A program made the translations under genes and the position numbers. Positions 48,115 through 58,991 of a DNA stretch of 64,000 nucleotides are shown here, piece after piece. Origin of the DNA: Poecilobothrus nobilitatus (lineage: Eukaryota; Arthropoda; Insecta; Diptera; Dolichopodidae); assembly GCA_947095535.1 (NCBI GenBank), contig OX352773.1:257819590-257883589 (forward strand), written 5' to 3'. The notes below the pieces were generated by a model that was not told the origin of the DNA, made no database searches, and saw only the letters and a program-made list of their open reading frames with translations. The stretch's first letter is position 1, and every line of letters starts with the position of its first letter.

Positions 48115-48640
48115 ATGGCTAATATTAATGTAAATTTGGAACTGTGCAAGCTTTGTGATCAGCAGGTTATAAATGGGCAAAATTCGCTATGCTGTGATGG
48201 CTTCTGCAACAAAGGATACACAGTAGCTGCTTAAATATCAGTGATTCTAAATATAATAAAATAAAGGCTATAGGGGACCTAGTATTGTGGATGTGCGAAG
48301 AATGTAGGAATACGCTCAACAAGGCAAGGAAGTTATCCTCCAACGACATTGAAACGATGGTCAACAATAAGGACAGTTCAATGGAAATAAAATTCAACAG
48401 TATTAATGAGCAATTATTCCAACTAAGTAATACAATTAACAACTTGGCGGAATCAAAGATGAACCCACCTAAGAAAAATCTAACATTTGCAGAGGTAACA
48501 GGCAATAACATTGGCACAGCGGAGAATGCAACAGGAAAGTTTACGAAAACAATATTGATTAAGCCAAAAACTACGCAACCACGAAGTGATATAACAAAAA
48601 TTGTTAAAGGAAAAATAACTCCAGCTCACTTAAGAGCATC
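48115..48640 (+). pseudogene. LINE ORF1 with PHD-like finger and coiled coil
   Basis: It starts MANINVNLELCKLCDQQV. The zinc ligands CxxC, a CCDGFC pair, then after a frameshift near 48215 a HSSC and WMCEEC complete a C4HC3 PHD pattern. A helical segment with MVNNKDSSMEIKFNSINEQL and a C-terminal KPKTTQPRSDITKIVKG follow, as in CR1-type ORF1 proteins (known). The element stops abruptly; no ORF2 follows. The frame reads straight into the first exon of the transposase copy 3 at about 48641. Confidence 0.6.
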
Positions 48641-49285
48641 TATTTCAAAAGAAGTATTGTAAGTGTGTGTTTTTGTTATTAAACTTTTGTGTTTTTCTTG
48701 TTTTAAAAATTTATTGGTGGTATTTTGTTTTAGAGAATTATTAGAAATATTCGAAGATCATAATAATTCAAATGAAAAATTGTAAGTACATATAAGGTTA
48801 CTTAATATGTAGAAGAGTTCCGTAAGACACCCTGATGCAAAGTGTAATGATTTGTTGTTATCGATTACAATAACAAATTATTTTCTTTTAAGATTTTTTA
48901 CACCCTTTTCTTAAAAAATAAAAACAAACAATCAAATTATAAATTTCTAAAAATAAAATTGTACTTTTAGAAGTTAATTTAACTAAATTTTTTGATAAAT
49001 TAAATTGGTTTTATTGGAAAAACTTTGAAATTGTACAAAATACAAAATTGCATTTCCTTGCAAATTATACAAAAAAAATGTTATCTTGTTAAATTTATGG
49101 TGTCATACGATAGTCTACTGTATTAGTATTTTTTTTTATCATAATTTTAAATGCTTTGTGTTGCTGAAATTTTTAGGGATGAAGATAGTTCATTGTTAGA
49201 TTTTTCTTCGGATGATGAGCACGGTGATCCCACGTTTCTTCTTAAAGACTATTATGAGAGAGCAAATGAAATTGTTGGTAGCGCG
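48641..49285 (+). pseudogene. DUF7869-like transposase copy 3, 5' exons
   Basis: The first exon end (ISKEVL) lies at 48641-48660 with a GTAAGT donor. The second exon 48734-48781 (ELLEIFEDHNNSNEK) again ends at GTAAGT. The third starts at 49177 with LDEDSSLLDFSSDDEHGDP and continues EIVGSA to 49285, where the LTR element begins. KEVL and the acidic block are shared with copy 2 at matching splice phases, so homology is convincing. The exon resumes in frame at 58992. Confidence 0.7.
48782..49176 (+). other. Intron of transposase copy 3
   Basis: GTAAGT to TTTTTAG, about 395 nt, longer than the matching introns of copy 2. No other feature seen. Confidence 0.55.
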
Positions 49286-49894
49286 AGTTACATATAAATC
49301 GTCATCTTCGAATAACTGTCAAGACCCTCCAAAACTAATGATAAACAAAAGTAATAATTATGATGAAATATTGTCAAGTGCTAATAATTACCAGCACTTT
49401 ACACTAAAACTCAAATAAAATATTAAAACATTAAGAATTGTTTTAATACATAAGTTCAAATGCTGATAAAGCAAAACCGTACTTGAAAACATTTTGTAAC
49501 ATTGAAAAAGGTCGATATTGCTGATAATACAAAATGTATGTATAACAATTTATACTAATAAAATAACATATTATGTTATTGAACTATTGAGAAATCTCAA
49601 TATAATTAAAAGTATGTAATATGACACTAAATAATAACATTGCAAGTACAGTTTTGTTTGTATTCAGTTTATTTTTAAAATATAAGAATTTTACAAAAGA
49701 AAGAAGAGATGATTACACTAAAGGACACCAGACAGTTCGGTCGATATACTTTCTTTCTTAAAATTCGTTTTTGTTAGCATTTAACATTTAATTATTGTTA
49801 AGTTATTTTATTGTCAAATAAATGTTAAAGAATAAAATAAAAATAAATTCATCTTTCATTTTTTTATAATTATTTTAAAATAAATAATTTAATT
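49286..49894 (+). repeat. 5' LTR of element B
   Basis: 609 bp, AGTTACATATAAATC to TTTAATT. It is flanked on the left by CGCG at 49282-49285. It matches the 3' LTR except for a 7-bp AACATTT difference near 49781. TATTCAGTTT at 49661 resembles a TCAGT initiator. Confidence 0.95.
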
Positions 49895-49912
49895 GGCGCA
49901 GTCGGTAGGATT
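49894..49912 (+). promoter_or_regulatory. Primer-binding site of element B
   Basis: TGGCGCAGTCGGTAGGATT overlaps the last LTR base and equals the element A site. Confidence 0.8.
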
Positions 49913-50119
49913 TCTGTCCGTAGATAGAAATCCAGTGATTAAGAACCTTAATAAATAAATAAATATCAAATACAAATCAAATTAGTGACCTCTTTTGGAA
50001 TATACCTGAGGCAATAAACATTAATAAATATGTAAAAAAAAAAAAAAAAAAAATCGTGTAAAATTACTGCCTTCTTACGGACTCATTACCGGAAGCAATA
50101 AACTTTAATAAACGCAAAA

Positions 50120-50166
<47 letters not shown>

Positions 50167-50177
50167 CAATAGTAATA
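49913..50177 (+). other. Leader of element B before the Tigger insert
   Basis: Two imperfect copies of a unit ending in GCAATAAAC..TTAATAAA and a poly-A run (about 49985-50050 and 50070-50130), then an AT dinucleotide run at 50137-50162. Confidence 0.6.
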
Positions 50178-52200
50178 CAGTAGGGCCGCGATAATCCGAA
50201 ATTTGATAATCCGAAACACAAATTTCTTTATTGGCTGCCTTTATAATCCGAAACAAAAAAAAAAGGTTAACTCGATAATCCGAATTTTTTGTTTTTGTTC
50301 ATTGTATTTGTTACATACTCGTACTTAAATTTTTTTTTATTTTATTTTTATTGTTTTATGGGCATTTTTTTAAATAAAAAAGGGAATTTCCCATACGTTT
50401 TTTTGATGTAATTTTTAAGTGTAACAATATAAGAACAAAACATTAATGATTAGTTTCTCTTCAAGTGTAAATCGTTAATACATAAAATGTCTTGCAAAAT
50501 TAAAAGAAAGCACAAGACTTTGAACTTAGAACAAAAAGCTGAAATTATTAAGAAAGTATCAGACGGGGTAAGTCTGAAAAGCTTAGCTTTGAAATATGGA
50601 GTAGGAGTTTCAACAATATTTGACATAAAAAAAAAGAAAAATGAAATTATAACTTTTATTGCATCAAGTGATGCTGGTCCATGCAAGAAAATGACGCTAA
50701 AATCTGGTGAGTATCCAGAAATGAAAAACGAATTGCATTTATGGTTTCTTAAGCAACGGGAACGTCATATCCCAATATCTAATGAATGTATCATTGAGAA
50801 AGCTAAGTTATTGCACCAAAAATATTACCCAGAAAAACAATTTAACGCTAGTAGAGGTTGGGAATATAATTTCAAAAAAAGGTTCGGTATACGATCTTTA
50901 ACGATTTCGGGTGAAAAGCTAAGTTGTACAACAGCTGATATTGAACCCTTTAAAAAAACATTGAACGACAAAATTAAGGAGCTAAACTTACAACCAGCCC
51001 AAATATTCAATGCTGATGAAAGTGCCTTATTTTGGCGGATACTTCCCAAAAAAACTCTGGTTAGCTTGCAAGAAAAAAGTGCTTTTGGTCATAAAATAGT
51101 TAAAGACAGAGTTACTTTTTTAGCATGTTGTAATGCAGATGGTTCTAAAAAATTAAAACCACTTGTAATAGGAAAATCTGCAGCTCCAAGAGCATTAAAA
51201 AATATCACGTTACCTGTTATTTATAAATCAACCAAAAATGCTTGGATGACGTCCTCTTTGTTCGAGGAATGGTTTTATAATTCATTCTGCCCGGAAATCA
51301 AACAATTTTTAAGACAACAGGGTTTACCTTTAACTGCTCTTTTACTCATCGACAATGCTCCATCTCATCCCTCAAATCTAATAAGTACAGATGGCCATAT
51401 TACCACTATGTTTTTGCCTCCTAATTCCACAGCACTAATTCAACCAATGGATCAGAACGCCATACGAATAACCAAATTAAATAATAGGAAAAGTTTTTTA
51501 ATGAATATTGTTGGTGAAAATCAGAAAAATTTGAATGAACTTATAAAAAAATTTACATTAAAAGATGCAATTTTTTGTTTAGCATCGGCTTGGGATAAAG
51601 TTAGTCCTGAAATTTTGAAAAAATGTTGGAAGCCGCTTCTATCTGTACAAGAAACCGTTAGCGGTTGGACTTCCGAAGATGAAATCCCGTTAAATGAATT
51701 ACGTAGGCAATTGCCCGATAGCAGTGAATTGGAAGTTCTTTTGAATCAAATTACTTCGGAAGATTTGAATAGAAATGATGTTAATGAATGGGCTGAAAAT
51801 GATAATTTTTGCAGCATTTCATCAGATGAAGATGAAGAAACATTCATTGATGAAGCGTCTTCGTATGACATTATTGACAACAAAGTACGATATGAAGATG
51901 CAATCCAAAGCTTCAACACATGCATTTTATGGGCCGAACAAAATAACTTACCATTGCAGCAAATATTATTATTGAAGAATATTAAAGAAAAGGTTGTATC
52001 TCATAGCTTAAATACAGCAAAACAAACAAAAATTCCTAATTTTTTTTCTACTACTTAAATTTTTTAATTAATTTATATTGTTTTCTTATTTTTTTGTTAC
52101 TTTTTTATAAGTTTTTTGTTATTAATTTTCAAATGTTTGATTAAAAGTTATGAATATTGAAAATAAATAAAAAAGGAAAGATGAATTTAATGAACACTAA
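50178..52200 (+). mobile_element. Tigger/pogo DNA transposon, right end missing
   Basis: The left end CAGTAGGGCCGCGATAATCC is preceded by TA. Four ATAATCCGA copies follow within 110 bp. The intact transposase gene 50487-52058 comes next, but no inverted CCCTACTG occurs before the gag start at 52276. The right boundary is therefore approximate and the end is deleted. Confidence 0.75.
50487..52058 (+). CDS. Tigger/pogo transposase, intact 523 residues
   Basis: The N-terminal psq-type helix-turn-helix (LNLEQKAEIIKKVSDGVSLK, residues 12-31 onward) and a second CENP-B-like DNA-binding domain (about 70-140, WEYNFKKRFGIRS) precede a DDE_1 nuclease. The catalytic triad is D177 in NADES, D289 in LLIDNAPSHP and D322 in QPMDQNAI, giving DD32D. 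The acidic C-terminal region with SSDEDEETFID and an ending in KIPNFFST are usual for the family. No stop or frameshift is seen over a full-length frame, so it could still make protein although its element lacks the right end. Confidence 0.9.
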   Translation: MSCKIKRKHKTLNLEQKAEIIKKVSDGVSLKSLALKYGVGVSTIFDIKKKKNEIITFIASSDAGPCKKMTLKSGEYPEMKNELHLWFLKQRERHIPISNECIIEKAKLLHQKYYPEKQFNASRGWEYNFKKRFGIRSLTISGEKLSCTTADIEPFKKTLNDKIKELNLQPAQIFNADESALFWRILPKKTLVSLQEKSAFGHKIVKDRVTFLACCNADGSKKLKPLVIGKSAAPRALKNITLPVIYKSTKNAWMTSSLFEEWFYNSFCPEIKQFLRQQGLPLTALLLIDNAPSHPSNLISTDGHITTMFLPPNSTALIQPMDQNAIRITKLNNRKSFLMNIVGENQKNLNELIKKFTLKDAIFCLASAWDKVSPEILKKCWKPLLSVQETVSGWTSEDEIPLNELRRQLPDSSELEVLLNQITSEDLNRNDVNEWAENDNFCSISSDEDEETFIDEASSYDIIDNKVRYEDAIQSFNTCILWAEQNNLPLQQILLLKNIKEKVVSHSLNTAKQTKIPNFFSTT

Positions 52201-52275
52201 ATATGTATGTAATTTTTACATTAAAAGTGTATGAAAAAACGTGATAGAACTAGCATCTTCAATAAAAATAGAAAT

Positions 52276-53454
52276 ATGGAAACACAAAACGTAGCACAAC
52301 AAGTAGAACAAGCAGATGTAGGACAACTACTACAACAAATACAAGAGAAAGATAGGCAACTAAATCAATTTGCTCAAGCACTACAACAAATGCAACAAAT
52401 GCAACAAGTTCAAAATCAAAATGCAGTAATGGAAAATCGAGAAAAAGCTGTGAAAGAGATAAAAGATATGAACATCTTTACCGGACGAGGTGACTTCACA
52501 ATAACTTCGTTTTTAAAAAGCATTGAATATCATCTATCAACGATTAGTAATGTGGAATACAAAAAATCTGTAGTTAGAGCAATTTACAACGAGAAAATTC
52601 AAGGTGAAGCTAAGAACACAATCATCAACATACCACAACCAGACAATTGGAATCTGATAAAACAAACTCTAAAACGAAGATACAGACCAGATGTGGAACC
52701 GACAGAAATTTTCAAAAAAATTGGTAACATAAAAGTTGTTTCGGTAAGTGATTTAGTTAATCAAATTCAAAATATTAGATATAAGGCAAATGAATTAGAA
52801 GCTTATTATGATGAGGAAAATTATATAGATTTAAGTACAATTGATACCTTTCTAGTAAATGCAATAAAAGAGACGACACAAGGTGTCTTATTAGAAAAAA
52901 TTTATAAAGAAAAAGATATAGATAAAATTATAGATATAATGAATGAAAGAATGTATGAAGATTTTTGTATTCGTACAGAATTTAAAAAAAATAATCAAAA
53001 TAATTTTAATAAAAAAAAAGATAACTCAAATAGTTATAAAAATGATAGTTATAAAAAAAATTCTTATTCTAATAGAAATTTTAATCCTAGTTATAACAAC
53101 GGGAATAATCATTATCCATCAAATACTAATAATAAAAACAATTATTATCCATCAAATACCAATAATAAAAACAATTATTATCCATCAAATAATAATAACA
53201 ACAATTATTATCCATCAAATAATAATAAAAATAATTTTTATAATAAACCCAATTCAGGGCAATCTAGGCAAACAAATCAACCAAACTTTAGAAATAACTC
53301 GGGTCAATATCGTCGTGAACAGGCTTATTATAATAGAAATTCTGACGAACAAATGGAGATAGATAATGTACAAAGAGTTTCTAAACCGAGTCCTTCTTTA
53401 AATTCTCAAAAACAAGCAAATGAGGCTAATAATGTTGAGTTTTTTATGAACTAG
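52276..53454 (+). CDS. gag: gag of element B
   Basis: I take METQNVAQQVEQ at 52276 as the start, though the frame is open from 52231. A Gln-rich coil (QALQQMQQMQQVQ) leads to a capsid-like domain with FTGRGDFTITSFLKSIEYHL and WNLIKQTLKRRYRP. The tail is Asn/Tyr-rich with four copies of a YYPSN unit (33, 33 and 30 bp apart, from 53114). It ends EFFMN at 53454. pol follows in the -1 frame, and the only overlap is 53439-53451, containing six T. Intact. Confidence 0.85.
   Translation: METQNVAQQVEQADVGQLLQQIQEKDRQLNQFAQALQQMQQMQQVQNQNAVMENREKAVKEIKDMNIFTGRGDFTITSFLKSIEYHLSTISNVEYKKSVVRAIYNEKIQGEAKNTIINIPQPDNWNLIKQTLKRRYRPDVEPTEIFKKIGNIKVVSVSDLVNQIQNIRYKANELEAYYDEENYIDLSTIDTFLVNAIKETTQGVLLEKIYKEKDIDKIIDIMNERMYEDFCIRTEFKKNNQNNFNKKKDNSNSYKNDSYKKNSYSNRNFNPSYNNGNNHYPSNTNNKNNYYPSNTNNKNNYYPSNNNNNNYYPSNNNKNNFYNKPNSGQSRQTNQPNFRNNSGQYRREQAYYNRNSDEQMEIDNVQRVSKPSPSLNSQKQANEANNVEFFMN
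53114..53236 (+). repeat. Minisatellite in the gag tail
   Basis: Four copies of TTATCCATCAAAT followed by an AATAATAAAAAC-like stretch. The anchor CCATC is at 53116, 53149, 53182 and 53212. Confidence 0.85.
53439..53451 (+). promoter_or_regulatory. Probable -1 ribosomal frameshift site
   Basis: The pol frame opens only after TGA at 53436-53438 and gag stops at 53452-53454. The one slippery stretch in this window is GTTTTTTA (53439-53446), so frameshifting to make Gag-Pol should happen here. Confidence 0.65.
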
Positions 53455-56400
53455 CCTCGGGAGATTTGCCAATAATTCAAGTTAGTATAAACAATAAAAA
53501 TTACTTAGCTTTAATAGATACAGGGTCAACCTTTAGTATAATTGACGATAAGGTAGAGGGATTTAAAAAACAAAAAATTCCCCCAATATATTTTTCCACA
53601 ATAAACGGAAAAGATTTTATAAATTGGGAAGTACATACTCCCGCTTTCAAAGAATTAAAAGGTCATATAAATGCTTTAATTAGATGGAAACAAAAAAGTT
53701 TACCAAATAGGAAATACCAATTTATTATAGGTGTTGACTTATTAAAAAGCCTAAATGCCATTATAAACTTAGAGGATGGCATTATTAATATTAATAATCA
53801 AGATATAAAATTAACTAATAACCCCTACTCATTTAATGAAATTTCCTTTTTGGAAGCAACAAATTCTACTATTACTAAATTACTAAAACTTGACCATTTA
53901 AATAAAGAAGAACATAAAGAAATGGAAATATTATTAAAAAAATTTGCAAGTTTGTTCTATAAAGAGGGTGACAAACTCACTAGTACTACAGCTGTAAAAC
54001 ATGAAATCATAACAACAACAGAACAATCAATCAACGCTAAATTATACAGATATCCACCAAAACATGAGGAGGAAGTGAGAAGACAAATAGCAGAAATGGA
54101 GGAACAAGGAATAATAAGAAAAAGCAATTCTAGGTATTCAAGTCCATTAATTGTTGTTCCTAAAAAAATGGATAATTCAGGACAGAGAAAATTTCGCATT
54201 GTTATAGACTACAGAAAGTTAAATGAGGTAACTGTAGATGACAAGTTTCCACTTCCGAATATCGATTCAATTCTGGATAAACTTGACAAAGCTCAATATT
54301 TCACCACCATCGATTTAGCCAAGGGATACCATCAAATACTTATAAAAGAAGAGGACAAAAAGAAAACTGCTTTTGCTACACCCCATGGTCTTTATGAATT
54401 CAACAGACTGATTTTGGACTGAAAAATGCCCCGGCAACATTCCAAAGGCTTATGAATGAACTCCTAAGAAATTACATAAATAAAAGCTGTGTAGTCTACC
54501 TCGACGATATCCTAATATTTAGTACTAGTTTAAGAGAACATATAAAGTCGATTTCAGATATTTTCGAAATATTAAAAGAAAATAATTTAAAGATTCAAGT
54601 AGACAAATGCAATTTTATGCAAAAAGAGACTGAATTTTTAGGACATGTTTTGACAGAGGACGGTTTAAAGCCAAACCCCAATAAAATAGAAATTATCGAA
54701 AATTTAAAATTACCCAAAACACAAAAAGAAATAAAGAGTTTTCTGGGTTTAACAGAGTATTATAGAAAATTTGTGAAGGATTATGCTAAAATAGCTCAAC
54801 CAATCACAAAATATTTAAAAAAAAATATGCATATTAATATTAATGACCCAAATTATGTTGAGTCATTCGAAAAACTTAAAAAACTTATAGTTAGTCATCC
54901 TGTATTAAGATATCCAAATTTTGAGGAATCTTTTACTATTACTACTTATGCTTCTAATTACGCAATAGGAGCTGTATTATCACAACAAGGTCATCCAGTA
55001 TGTTTTGCGTCAAGAACATTGAATAATCACGAAAAGAATTATTCAGCTACCGATAAAGAGTTCTTAGCGATTGTGTGGTCTATAAATTATTTTAGACCAT
55101 ATCTTTATGGAAAAAAGTTTAAAATCTTGACTGACCATCAACCAATCAAATATTTGCATGCCAAATACAAAGGTAGAGATATGTCTCCAAGGCACCAAAG
55201 ATAGCTTTTGAAATTGGGAGAATATCAATTCGAAATTGATTACATAAAAGGTAAAGAAAACAGAGTAGCTGATTTTCTTAGTAGAGTAAAACATAATGAA
55301 GACGTAAATTTCAGAAAGGAAGAAAATGAGAAAATTGTCGAAGATATTTCAATATTAGAAAATGTCTCAATACATAATGGAAGAAGTGAATCAGATTTAG
55401 CAATATTTAATGTAGAAGATGAAAGAGATGATATTACATTAGCAACTATACATTCAGCAGAAGAAGAGTTTTTGGATCACATACCAATAAAGGAAGAAAT
55501 TGTCAATAAGTACAGAACTCAGTTAATATTAACTAATAATAAAACAATTGAACAAGAGACTATTTTAGGTAGAAAAATTGTATACATTGCAGAATACGAC
55601 TTTCAAAGATTAGATGTAATTTTTAAAAATCACATATACAAAGGAAAAATTGGAATATATTCTGAGTTATCTGATAATATGTATAATATAGTACAACAAA
55701 AATTAAGGGAAATGTTTTCAGCGAATAGTCAATTAAAATTTATTAAATGTTCTTTTAGAGCTGAAGAAATGGCAAATGAAGATGAAACTGTAAAACAGAT
55801 ATCGTTATATCATGTTAGAGAGAGCTTCCATTCAGGAATTCAAGAAACATATAATCAACTAAAAAAAAAAATATATTATCCCAAATTATTAGAATTAACC
55901 CAAATTGTAATCAATCAATGTGAAATATGTCAAGAGATAAAATATGATAGAAAACCAATTAAACCAAAATTTCAATATACTGAAACTCCTTCAGATATAA
56001 ATGAAATTCTTCATATTGACACTTATACTATTATGAAGAATAATTTCTTAACAACTATAGATAAATTTTCTAAATTCGGAACAGCATATCATCTTTCTGA
56101 CAAAAATCATTTAACCCTTATAGAAAAATTAGAGGAACATTTCAGTAAATTTGGTAAACCAAAAAAAATAGTAGCGGACAATGAATTTAAAACCATTCAC
56201 ATTAAACAATTCTTACAAGACGAAGGAATAATTTTGCACTTAACTAAACCTAATAATCATACAGGTAATAGTGACATTGAAAGGTTTCACAATTCAATAG
56301 CTGAAAAATTCAGAGTATTAAAATTTTTAAATAAAGAAATGACTGTTAAAAGATTATTATATTTAGCTATTAGAAATTACAACGAAAGATTTCATACTAC

Positions 56401-56683
56401 TATTAAAAGTACCCCAATCGAAGTTCAAAATAGGACGGTAGATTTTGTAAAAATAAAAGAAAACCTAGAAAATACAAAAAAAAAGAAAATAAATAATTTA
56501 AATAAAAAACGTGAAACATATCAAGAAAATAGATCTACAGGATTTATTAAAAATTATAAAGCCGTCAGACATAAAGAACAGCCAAAATATAAAAAACTTA
56601 AGCTAGATAATATTCATATCACTAACATTAAAAGACCCCCCAAATTTTATGAATCAGGAAACCAAATAGAAATACAAAGTTAA
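53439..56683 (+). pseudogene. pol: pol of element B (protease, RT, RNase H, integrase)
   Basis: The protease has LALIDTGSTFSIID. RT has FRIVIDYRKLNE, TTIDLAKGYHQI, then a one-base frameshift at about 54405-54422 just before FGLKNAP, and an intact [11 protein letters not shown]. In RNase H the first catalytic Asp is lost: TAT at 54947-54949 gives TTYASNYAIG where element A has TTDASQ. A TAG at 55202-55204 follows HQR, within RNase H. Integrase (55208-56683) is uninterrupted: HHCC finger ending NQCEIC, ILHIDTYTI, IVADNEFKT and GNSDIERFHNS. RNase H could not function. Confidence 0.85.
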
Positions 56684-56927
56684 ACACTAGTTTTATTACT
56701 TAAATACTATTTATTAAAATATAACAATTTATTTCAATTCTTTTATAAAAAAAAAAAAAATTAGAAATATATAAAAAAAAAAAAAAATTTTTATTTCAGT
56801 TCTTTTAGATAAAATAAAAGAATTAGAAAAAAAAAAAAACAAAACAACCTTTACTTAATTTTAGCAAATGAATTTAATTTTACTATTCTAATAAAAATCA
56901 TTTTTTCTCATTTCTACAAAATTACAG
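56684..56927 (+). other. pol-env spacer with A runs
   Basis: No gene. Two TTTAATTTCAGTTC(T)TTT-like strings with poly-A alternate. It ends in the acceptor CAAAATTACAG at 56917-56927. Confidence 0.55.
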
Positions 56928-58518
56928 ATCTTTAAAATATTAATTATTACCATACTATGTGTAGGATGGTTACCAGGAGTATGTAGTTTATTACAAGTAA
57001 ATCAAATATCCGAAGAAGTAGGTTATATTCAGATCAAAGTAAGAGAGGTAGAAATTACTAACGAAACAGTAATAATACTTCATGTTATTGATCCCAAGGA
57101 ACTTAATGAATTACTTTTACAAATAGAAACTAATCTAAATAATTTAAATTCATCGGATAAAAATTTAATAAATTCAGAAATAAATCATATTAGGGCAAAA
57201 ATCAAGTCTATAATACCAACTAGTAAAAGACGAAAACGAGGACTAATAAATTTAGTAGGGAAAACACAAAATTGGCTTTTTGGTGCAATGGATAATGATG
57301 ATAGAGAAGAAATTCTAGGCCATTTAAAAATTGTAGAAGAAAATAATCATAATTTAATTTCAAATTTAAATAATCAAATAAATATTAATAACAATTTTAA
57401 TAAAACAATTCAAGAATTAAAAAATGTAATAGAAAATGATAGAAGTAAAATTAAAAATGTTTTTAATGAAATTAATGAAATGAATTTACAAAGTTTGAAA
57501 CATTCTCTATATGTTGATCAAATATTAAAATTAAGATATTTAGAAAATAAAATAGATCAGATACAGGATAATATTGCTTCAGCCAAGCATAATATTGTAC
57601 ATCCTAGTATCTTAACAACAGAAGAAATAGAAACATATAAAATAGATTTTTATAAATTAAAGTTAATTAAAATGGGTATCATGTTATATAAAGAAAATTG
57701 TATTGTATTCGCAATAAAAATTCCTCAAAATTATGTAAAAACAGATTTAAAATTAATAACACCACTACCAAATAAACAAAATTTTGAATTAGATGAAAAT
57801 AATGAATATATTGTAACTATTGCAAATCAAACATATACATTTGTAGAAAATGAATTAATTAAAAATTTAAAGTTAAGTAAAAATTGTATTCTGTTCAATA
57901 ATTGTAAATTAAAATTTAATGATAAAACTAAAATTGAAGTATTAGATGATGAATCAATTTTAATAAAAAACTCTATAAATGAAAACTTAATACAAGATTG
58001 TGACGATAGAAAAATTATATTAAATAAAAATTATCTCTTAACATTTTATAATTGTCAAATAAAATTGTATAATGAAATTTTCTCAAACCAAAAACATATG
58101 GTACATTACAAATATTAACTATCCAGAAATAAACAAAAATATTACATTTAAAAAAACACTTACTTTTGAAAATATAGCAACAGATCATGTACAAAATTTA
58201 GAAGAGATTAAAGAATTAAAATACCACAAAAATGTATCATATGGCATTAGTATAACAATTTTTATTTTTCTAGTAATATGTATAATTTTGTTTATCATTG
58301 GTCTTAAAGTATTCAAAGGTAAAATTTCTAGTGTTTTTCATTTAAAAAATGAAATTCAGGAGAATTTCAAACTAAAGGAGGGAGAAGTTACATATAAATC
58401 GTCATCTTCGAATAACTGTCAAGACCCTCCAAAACTAATGATAAACAAAAGTAATAATTATGATGAAATATTGTCAAGTGCTAATAATTACCAGCACTTT
58501 ACACTAAAACTCAAATAA
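56928..58518 (+). pseudogene. env: Envelope gene of element B, one frameshift
   Basis: From the ATTACAG acceptor the frame is open to 58118. It has a hydrophobic leader (ILIITILCVGWLPGVC), a furin-type RRKR site followed by GLINLVGKTQNWLFGAMD, and long helical regions. A frameshift between about 58072 and 58100 moves to a frame with ITFKKTLTFENIATDHVQ and the membrane anchor ITIFIFLVICIILFIIG, ending at 58518. The last 44 residues are encoded by the 3' LTR itself. The gene would be expressed from a spliced RNA. As annotated it is interrupted. Confidence 0.8.
58373..58385 (+). promoter_or_regulatory. Polypurine tract of element B
   Basis: AAAGGAGGGAGA immediately before the 3' LTR primes plus-strand synthesis in this class. 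Confidence 0.8.
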
Positions 58519-58987
58519 AATATTAAAACATTAAGAATTGTTTTAATACATAAGTTCAAATGCTGATAAAGCAAAACCGTACTTGAAAACATTTTGTAAC
58601 ATTGAAAAAGGTCGATATTGCTGATAATACAAAATGTATGTATAACAATTTATACTAATAAAATAACATATTATGTTATTGAACTATTGAGAAATCTCAA
58701 TATAATTAAAAGTATGTAATATGACACTAAATAATAACATTGCAAGTACAGTTTTGTTTGTATTCAGTTTATTTTTAAAATATAAGAATTTTACAAAAGA
58801 AAGAAGAGATGATTACACTAAAGGACACCAGACAGTTCGGTCGATATACTTTCTTTCTTAAAATTCGTTTTTGTTAGCATTTAATTATTGTTAAGTTATT
58901 TTATTGTCAAATAAATGTTAAAGAATAAAATAAAAATAAATTCATCTTTCATTTTTTTATAATTATTTTAAAATAAATAATTTAATT
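58386..58987 (+). repeat. 3' LTR of element B
   Basis: 602 bp, AGTTACATATAAATC to TTTAATT, followed by CGCG at 58988-58991. The first 133 bp encode the envelope C-terminus. Confidence 0.95.
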
Positions 58988-58991
58988 CGCG

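Larger units (their letters stand above)
49286..58987 (+). mobile_element. Gypsy errantivirus-like element B, full length
   Basis: Both LTRs, the CGCG duplication (49282-49285 and 58988-58991), primer-binding site, gag, pol and envelope are present. The AAAGGAGGGAGA purine tract immediately precedes the 3' LTR. A Tigger/pogo element lies in the leader. pol has one frameshift and one stop, and the envelope gene one frameshift, so it cannot act alone. Nearly identical LTRs point to a recent insertion. Confidence 0.95.

Noticed and set aside
52943..53362. 139-residue Ile-rich frame overlapping gag of element B
   Set aside because: A shadow of the Asn-rich gag tail in another frame.
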